From positions 1-5,645 of the forward strand of contig DYNS01000205.1 in the NCBI GenBank assembly GCA_020720965.1: a DNA stretch of 5,645 nucleotides, given 5' to 3'. Below, piece by piece: positions 2,682 through 5,645 of this stretch. The notes below the pieces were generated by a model. That model did no database searches. It was not told the origin of the DNA and was given only the letters and a program-made list of their open reading frames with translations. The DNA comes from Anaerolinea sp. GTDB taxonomy: Bacteria > Chloroflexota > Anaerolineae > Anaerolineales > Villigracilaceae. Position numbers and translations under genes: made by a program. The stretch's first letter is position 1; every line of letters starts with the position of its first letter.

Positions 2682-5645
2682 GGCAGCACCTGATAAATGG
2701 CGGTTTTTCCATCGGTGTAAATTTTTTGCCAATATATGCCGTTGTTTTCTTCAAATTTGGCAATGCCTTCGGGGTAGTAGATGCGCTCCAACTGCCCGAC
2801 AATGATGTAGGAGACGTTGTATTTTTGCAAAATGCGCCGGGCATCGGCTGCAAAGGGGGCGCTGTAGAAGGATGCGACATCCTCCACCCGGTCTGTGACC
2901 CAGTTGGAGGGGAAGAGGGCGCGTTGCTGACGCTGATGCCAGTTCCAGCCGACCACACCGGGCAAGCCGGTGTAGATGGTGAAGCGAGAACCCCAGCGGT
3001 ATTCCGGGGTATTGGCTTCGATGATAACCGGCGAACCGGGGATGTTTTCCTGCATCCAGCGAATGGCGAGGTAGTCCTCATTGAGGGTCATGTCTTCCCT
3101 ATCCCAAAAGGTGGAGTAGTACATGTAGTCCATGCTGTTGAGTGTGAAGGGGACGTTGTTCGCCATGCGGTCGCGGATTTTGTCCATTCCGGCGGTGAAG
3201 AGGTAAATGGCGGCTGCCGCAAAGAGCAGGGTGAGAGCGGTTTGCCAAAATCCACGCCATAGGGCTGTCCATTCGTCCAGTTCGGTCAAAATCCAGCCGA
3301 AGGCGGCGGCAGAGGCAAGGGCGAAGAGAATCCAGGCTTGCAGGTAAAACTTGAAGACGGTATTCATGCGCCCAATATCGCCCACCAGGACAATGACTTC
3401 CACCAGCAGGGTGAGTACCAAGCCGGTGCCAATCATAAACAACGCCAGGCGTTTAGAGTCTGGTTGGGCGGGGCGGAGCATGAGCAAAAGCGCCCAGGCT
3501 GCCATCGGCAGGGCAAGCCAGGCAATTTCTACCTTAAAGACGAATTGAAGCAGGAGAGTGAGGGAGACCAGTAAGCCCAGGGCGGCTTCTATGCCGTGCC
3601 GATACGGTTGCAGTTTAGACAACGCCGAAACGGGGGTTTGCGCCATCCATTGGCGGGTTTCCCAACTCATCCAGGAGAAGATGATGAAGAGGAATAAGCC
3701 CCAATGGCTAAAGTAAGACCAGATGGGCGTTTTTTCGTTTTCCCAAAGGTCCATTTTGCTGTAGTCCAAGCCGTACCAACGCGCAAAGGGCTGGTAAAAG
3801 AGCAGGGCAAAGCCCACCAAAATCCCCATACCGGCAGCAGCCAGGGCAAAACGCTGCAAAAGCGGAGAAAGCCCCAGGCGGGGTTGGGTGACGGGAGCAT
3901 AGCGGAAGATGGCGTAGCCCGCCACGAGAGCGGTTAATGCCAGGTAGGTGGGAAAATCCCAGGTGTTGGTGGGGCGAAGAGCGCCAACCACCAAACCGCC
4001 AAAGGCGAGGGTGAGAAGCCAGCGCCAGCCGGAAAGGTTGCGAACCAGCAAAGCCGAAACTGCCCAGGCAACCGCCAACACGGTGAGGGGCATGGCTATC
4101 ATGTGGGCGTGCAGGTCGCTGTATAAAAAGGTGAAAAGCGGGAATTCGGTAATCGCCAGGTCGCCGGTGGGCATGACGCGGCTGGGAGCCCAATACCACT
4201 CTCCCCAGCCAACCGGAAGAGTATGCCCGGAAAAGGAAAGCAGTTTGCCAATCCCTTGCGCCGCCCAAAGCCAACGCTCAAAAAACCATACTTCCGCGCC
4301 TTCAAAGAGTTCGTTAGGAACCATCATCTTTTGCAGGGCGTGAAAAACAAGCCTCACCGTCCCCAGGTTGCCCACCAGCACCAAACCGGCACTCGCCGCC
4401 AAGCCGCCCCACAAAGGACGAGAAAAAAGCGGGCTTTCCTTCTGCGGGTTTGCCAGCAAATTCCAGGCTACCGAAAAACCGCCCACGCCCAACAAGGCAA
4501 ACAGGGTGGGCAAAACAAAGTTATAAGCAATGGCAGGAACAATCCCAAGCATTTTGATGGGCGTACCAACCAGCACAAAGCCCCAATAGTAATAGTTGAT
4601 GTAGCCGCCCGCGTACCAGGGGTCGTAAGGCGGGAAGGAAGTGCTTTTTAGCACCGCGTTCAGGTAGGAGAAATCCATGGGGCGCTCGCCGCCGCGTGCC
4701 GGATGCCATAAATCCGGGTTGGCGAGACGGATGCCAAAGTCGATGGCGAAGAGCAGGAGGAAGAGGGCTTCCACCAGCAGGAGGTATTTCCCTTTTTGGC
4801 GGAAGAAGGCGGCGAGGTCTTTTCTCTGCGCCCAAAACGCGGCAGCCCCCGCCAAAAGAATCAACCCGTAGCCTGTCCAAATAAGTCCCCGGCTGTATTC
4901 CAACCCGAAAGAGCCTGCCAGCCAGGCAAAATATGCCAGCAGCAGCAAACCTGTCAGGCGCGCCAGGGGGTATCCGGCATCTGGCAAGCCGGGCAAAAGA
5001 TGGCGCAGCAGGGGAAAGGTGAAGAACCCCAGCGCCGACAATGCAAGATACCAAAGTAAAAGCCCCACAAAAGGCTGAGCGTTTTGCAAAGCCTGATACG
5101 AGAAGAGATTGCTCCAGGTGCCGCCCGCCTGTTGAGCGGCAAGCCGGTCGGCGGGGAGGGTCAGGTCGCCGGGGTAACGGCTTGCCTGCCGGGGGGTGAT
5201 ATGCACCACGCGAGATAAATCTACCGCGCCGAGGATGGCGCTTGCTTTTTCCGGGCTGTAGTCGGCGGTTTTCTTAAAAAGCAGCACTTTGGGGGCATCG
5301 TAAACGGTGAAGGCTTCTTCTGCAAATTGGGTGTTCACCTGCCAGCCAAAAATCTCCGGGTAGGAGGTAAAGGTTTGCACCAGTTCAAAGCCCAGGCTGC
5401 CAGTGAACATGCCTGGCTCTGCCACGTTGTAACACCAGATGACATCTTTCTCCGGCGGGCAGCCGAGCAGGGCGCGGTAGTAGGTGACAGTGAGAGGGTA
5501 ACGCTCCGGGATGCGGGTGGTAGTTGCCCATTGGCGGTTGGAGGTGATGAAGATGTAGTCGCCGCTTTGCAGATTGGTGAGAAAGAGATTCAGTTTTTCC
5601 TGGTTGTCGTCCCAGTACATCTCAAAGTTCAGGTCGCCCTGATAC
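2678..5645 (-). CDS. DUF2298 (Chlor_Arch_YYY) multi-spanning membrane protein, 5' end outside window
   Basis: A large integral membrane protein, probably an extracytoplasmic lipid-linked-sugar glycosyltransferase of GT-C type; the donor and acceptor are unknown. The frame is open to the right edge: eight more residues (YQGDLNFE) precede the Met at 5620, so that Met is internal. Numbering from it: 1-180 is a soluble segment (ITSNRQWATTTRIPERYP, 25-42; EEAFTVYDAPKVLLFKKT, 101-118) resembling the tail of a PMT/GT39-like enzyme. From about 183 to 811 there are some 15-18 hydrophobic segments. Family motifs are NPDLWHP (301-307), GGERPMDFSYLNAVL (310-324), the name-giving GGYINYYYWG (338-347), SDLHAH (501-506), ALRPTNTWDFPTY (547-559) and GDIGRMNTVFKFYLQ (747-761). 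A C-terminal soluble domain (812-980) has YRWGSRFTIYTGLPGVVGW (874-892) and IIVGQLERIYYPEG (939-952). The 988 visible residues already form a full DUF2298 unit; more lies upstream. Its stop overlaps the DUF952 start by 4 nt. Confidence 0.92.
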   Translation of the reverse strand, partial: YQGDLNFEMYWDDNQEKLNLFLTNLQSGDYIFITSNRQWATTTRIPERYPLTVTYYRALLGCPPEKDVIWCYNVAEPGMFTGSLGFELVQTFTSYPEIFGWQVNTQFAEEAFTVYDAPKVLLFKKTADYSPEKASAILGAVDLSRVVHITPRQASRYPGDLTLPADRLAAQQAGGTWSNLFSYQALQNAQPFVGLLLWYLALSALGFFTFPLLRHLLPGLPDAGYPLARLTGLLLLAYFAWLAGSFGLEYSRGLIWTGYGLILLAGAAAFWAQRKDLAAFFRQKGKYLLLVEALFLLLFAIDFGIRLANPDLWHPARGGERPMDFSYLNAVLKSTSFPPYDPWYAGGYINYYYWGFVLVGTPIKMLGIVPAIAYNFVLPTLFALLGVGGFSVAWNLLANPQKESPLFSRPLWGGLAASAGLVLVGNLGTVRLVFHALQKMMVPNELFEGAEVWFFERWLWAAQGIGKLLSFSGHTLPVGWGEWYWAPSRVMPTGDLAITEFPLFTFLYSDLHAHMIAMPLTVLAVAWAVSALLVRNLSGWRWLLTLAFGGLVVGALRPTNTWDFPTYLALTALVAGYAIFRYAPVTQPRLGLSPLLQRFALAAAGMGILVGFALLFYQPFARWYGLDYSKMDLWENEKTPIWSYFSHWGLFLFIIFSWMSWETRQWMAQTPVSALSKLQPYRHGIEAALGLLVSLTLLLQFVFKVEIAWLALPMAAWALLLMLRPAQPDSKRLALFMIGTGLVLTLLVEVIVLVGDIGRMNTVFKFYLQAWILFALASAAAFGWILTELDEWTALWRGFWQTALTLLFAAAAIYLFTAGMDKIRDRMANNVPFTLNSMDYMYYSTFWDREDMTLNEDYLAIRWMQENIPGSPVIIEANTPEYRWGSRFTIYTGLPGVVGWNWHQRQQRALFPSNWVTDRVEDVASFYSAPFAADARRILQKYNVSYIIVGQLERIYYPEGIAKFEENNGIYWQKIYTDGKTAIYQVLP

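Noticed and set aside
2682..2732. 17-residue N-terminal extension of the DUF952 frame
   Set aside because: It overlaps the conserved C-terminal coding of the DUF2298 gene, does not resemble DUF952, and the ATG at 2681 has the ATGA overlap and a ribosome site.
2521..3081. 186-codon minus-strand frame in another phase
   Set aside because: It is a shadow of the DUF2298 and DUF952 genes, rich in Pro, Ser and Thr, with no recognisable motif.
2726..3262. 178-codon plus-strand frame
   Set aside because: Antisense shadow of the DUF2298 C-terminal domain, whose own frame carries strong family motifs.
4521..5054. 177-codon minus-strand frame in another phase
   Set aside because: Out-of-frame shadow of the DUF2298 core, low-quality composition, no start signal.
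1688..5645. MobA as a sugar nucleotidyltransferase serving the glycosyltransferase
   Set aside because: The context is tempting, but the CDMPF, EPLHALY and NLNTP motifs are specific to MobA-type enzymes rather than to sugar-1-phosphate nucleotidyltransferases.
1..5645. CRISPR array, tRNA/rRNA, insertion sequence or phage genes
   Set aside because: No spaced direct repeats, cloverleaf-like segments, transposase or integrase motifs were seen; nearly all of the window is taken by the seven genes described.

Overview
This window looks like a piece of a chromosome from the phylum Chloroflexota, probably an Anaerolineae-like lineage. The main reason is the large DUF2298 ('Chlor_Arch_YYY') membrane protein, a family known chiefly from Chloroflexi and archaea. 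The close-packed bacterial gene order, the GlyQ-type glycyl-tRNA synthetase and the style of the toxin-antitoxin pair agree with this. The placement is inferred from recalled family distributions, not from a search.

Layout from left to right. (1) Positions 1-415, minus: N-terminal 138 residues of glyQ, running off the left edge. (2) Positions 453-1111, minus: a two-gene VapBC-like toxin-antitoxin operon, DUF433 antitoxin followed by DUF5615 PIN-like toxin, joined by a TGATG stop/start overlap and lying only 37 nt upstream of glyQ. (3) Positions 1112-1270: a 159-nt divergent promoter region with a -10-like box for each direction and a small GC-rich palindrome between them. (4) Positions 1271-1702, plus: a single-domain universal stress protein with a strong ribosome binding site and an intact ATP-binding motif. 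(5) Positions 1688-5645, minus: a compressed operon read from right to left. It starts with a very large multi-spanning membrane protein (DUF2298, open at the right edge, probably fused to the tail of a second GT-C type glycosyltransferase), continues with a DUF952 protein (4-nt ATGA overlap), and ends with mobA (35-nt overlap), the molybdenum cofactor guanylyltransferase.

How the parts relate. The usp and mobA genes converge and overlap tail-to-tail by 15 nt, so no room is left between them for a terminator. A good bidirectional intrinsic terminator instead sits inside the mobA coding sequence, at about 1759-1800, with a U-rich tract on each strand. It could end usp transcription, and on the mobA strand it would be active only if translation fails. 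The toxin-antitoxin pair appears lower in GC than its neighbours in hand-counted lines and sits between usp and the essential glyQ, which suggests insertion. No tRNA, rRNA, CRISPR array, insertion sequence or phage gene was seen. The only gaps between genes are 416-452 and 1112-1270, so no stretch over 300 bases lacks a gene.
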